Positions 62,860 through 64,000 of a stretch of DNA of 64,000 bases are shown piece after piece. The translations under genes and the position numbers were made by a program. Origin of the DNA: Sclerodactyla briareus (taxonomy: Eukaryota > Echinodermata > Holothuroidea > Dendrochirotida > Sclerodactylidae). Positions within the stretch are counted from its first letter, which is position 1; each line of letters starts with the position of its first letter. The stretch lies in NCBI GenBank assembly GCA_026419785.1, contig JAODTK010004665.1, forward strand, positions 171,775 through 235,774, written 5' to 3'. The notes beneath the pieces were generated by a model. That model searched no databases and was not told the DNA's origin. It worked only from the letters and a program-made list of their open reading frames with translations.

Positions 62860-64000
62860 GGAAAAGCAACCAAGTGAAAGAGGTATGGATAATAAGTTGC
62901 TAGCAATTACATGGTCTATACATCCATGGAAAATAGTGAGCTGAATGGCAGGCTAAGATCACAGTTTGGATGCTAGTGCAATATCCACTAGGTATATCTG
63001 TCCACCCCCCTTCACCTTCTCCAGGATCCTCTCCCAGACCAACTTCTTGAACTTTTCATGGCCCTTCTTAACATTTGATAGGTTACATAGAGAAGAAAAA
63101 TTGCGCACTTCGCTGATTATTTTGATGGCAGCCAAAATTACAGCCAAATAGAGGGAATTCCAGATATGCCATGAGAAAAAATAATTTGGCAAAATTGGAG
63201 ACAATCATGTGGCCTGATCCTGTGATCAAGTAGGACTTATGCTCCATAATGGGAGGATTTCCACAATTTTCAAAAAAGGTTTGTGGAGGAAGGCCAATTT
63301 TTAGAAGCGATTAACCTGTTTGATGAGGAAGACTGGATGGGTCTTGAGAAGCTCTCTTGATAATACCCCAATTGTTGAACGTCCGAGTGATTGCAGGGCC
63401 CTTGAATCACCTGGTTTGTTTCCAAAGACGGGGGGCACCTCCAAAGCCTGTCAGCGCGTTAAACTCCGTTCTCCCAGACGGATGTTTAGTCTGGGATCGC
63501 AGTGATTGTTGTGGAATGTATCTCTCAACCAGCTCCGGAGATATTGGGAGCTTCAATCATGCAGGAATCCTAAAACCCTAATGAACCCCACTGCATATAA
63601 GCATATGTTGATGTGTGGTTAAACATCATCGGATGATAGCATATTTCAAAGACATGTCAACTGATACAATGAATCGATAAAGAAGTATCAACGCAGAACG
63701 TATGCAAAAAATCACATTCAGTGTAAATCAGGCTCAGTTCTAGTTTGTCTGATGGCCGAACACCACATTTCGACAAAACTAAAGTTTTGTCTAATCCAAT
63801 AAGGAATATTGTGTGTGTGAAAAGAAGATGAGGATCTAAACACCTCAATAAACACATAATAAAATTGTGCATGTTGTCACAATAGTCATGTGTGGTTGCA
63901 ATTACTTGTTGTGCGTGGGAGGGGTTGTAGAGACTAGGTGAACAACTTCGGTTGCACTGCCCGAAAGTGATCTGTACGTGTGTGAGTTGCAATTTGTTAG
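62860..64000. other. No exon recognised at the right edge
   Basis: Open frames at 62,959-63,204 and 63,657-63,992 on the minus strand lack recognisable motifs. The next HORMAD exon was not found here. Confidence 0.35.

Noticed and set aside
1-64000. CRISPR arrays, operons, phage or bacterial systems
   Set aside because: No spaced direct repeats of that kind, no dense coding, and clear eukaryotic splice structure.

Overview
The window is eukaryotic and animal-like. It has intron-split coding sequence with GT/AG splice sites, non-LTR retrotransposon pieces, tRNA-headed SINEs, hAT-type MITEs, microsatellites and long homopolymers. There are no bacterial operons, rRNA genes or CRISPR arrays. The palindrome TAGGCCTA is over-represented and many gene-free stretches are old repeats. 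This suggests a marine invertebrate, perhaps an echinoderm or relative, but the taxon is an inference.

The one gene that can be read with confidence lies on the + strand from 33,423 to beyond 62,852. It is a HORMAD1/HORMAD2/Hop1-family meiotic chromosome-axis gene. At least 15 exons were located from splice sites, phase and protein similarity: start codon (33,441), HORMA domain (34,286-47,415 plus an 11-nt microexon at 49,328), acidic linker (49,878-50,029), PHD-type zinc finger (57,722-57,836), then a winged-helix-like segment (60,220-62,852). Three exons are only 19, 26 and 11 nt long. The 3' end lies outside the window. The exons up to 43,031 read cleanly. Those from 43,410 onward carry repeated 1-2 nt losses, mostly in homopolymers, which looks like uncorrected long-read error rather than gene decay.

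The HORMAD introns are full of transposons: an antisense LINE with poly(A) tail (37,281-~40,250), a related sense fragment (~50,880-51,560), a second LINE type (~59,040-59,720), a tRNA-derived SINE (~48,533-48,921), a ~300-bp tandem repeat (~41,640-42,730), an inverted minisatellite (~58,690-58,985) and a coding-like block of unknown origin (60,970-62,191).

The left half (1-33,000) is mostly repeats. It holds two inverted copies of a ~1.5-1.7 kb repeat with an embedded tRNA-like segment (~2,850-4,410 and ~21,595-23,075), hAT-like MITEs with target-site duplications (4,662-4,933; 7,781-8,021; 31,028-31,446), a foldback element (25,676-26,075) and a decayed satellite (~26,835-27,640). A plausible but unidentified + strand gene is spread over 10,850-16,403, possibly to 18,737. 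An isolated minus-strand coding segment is at 5,342-5,539.
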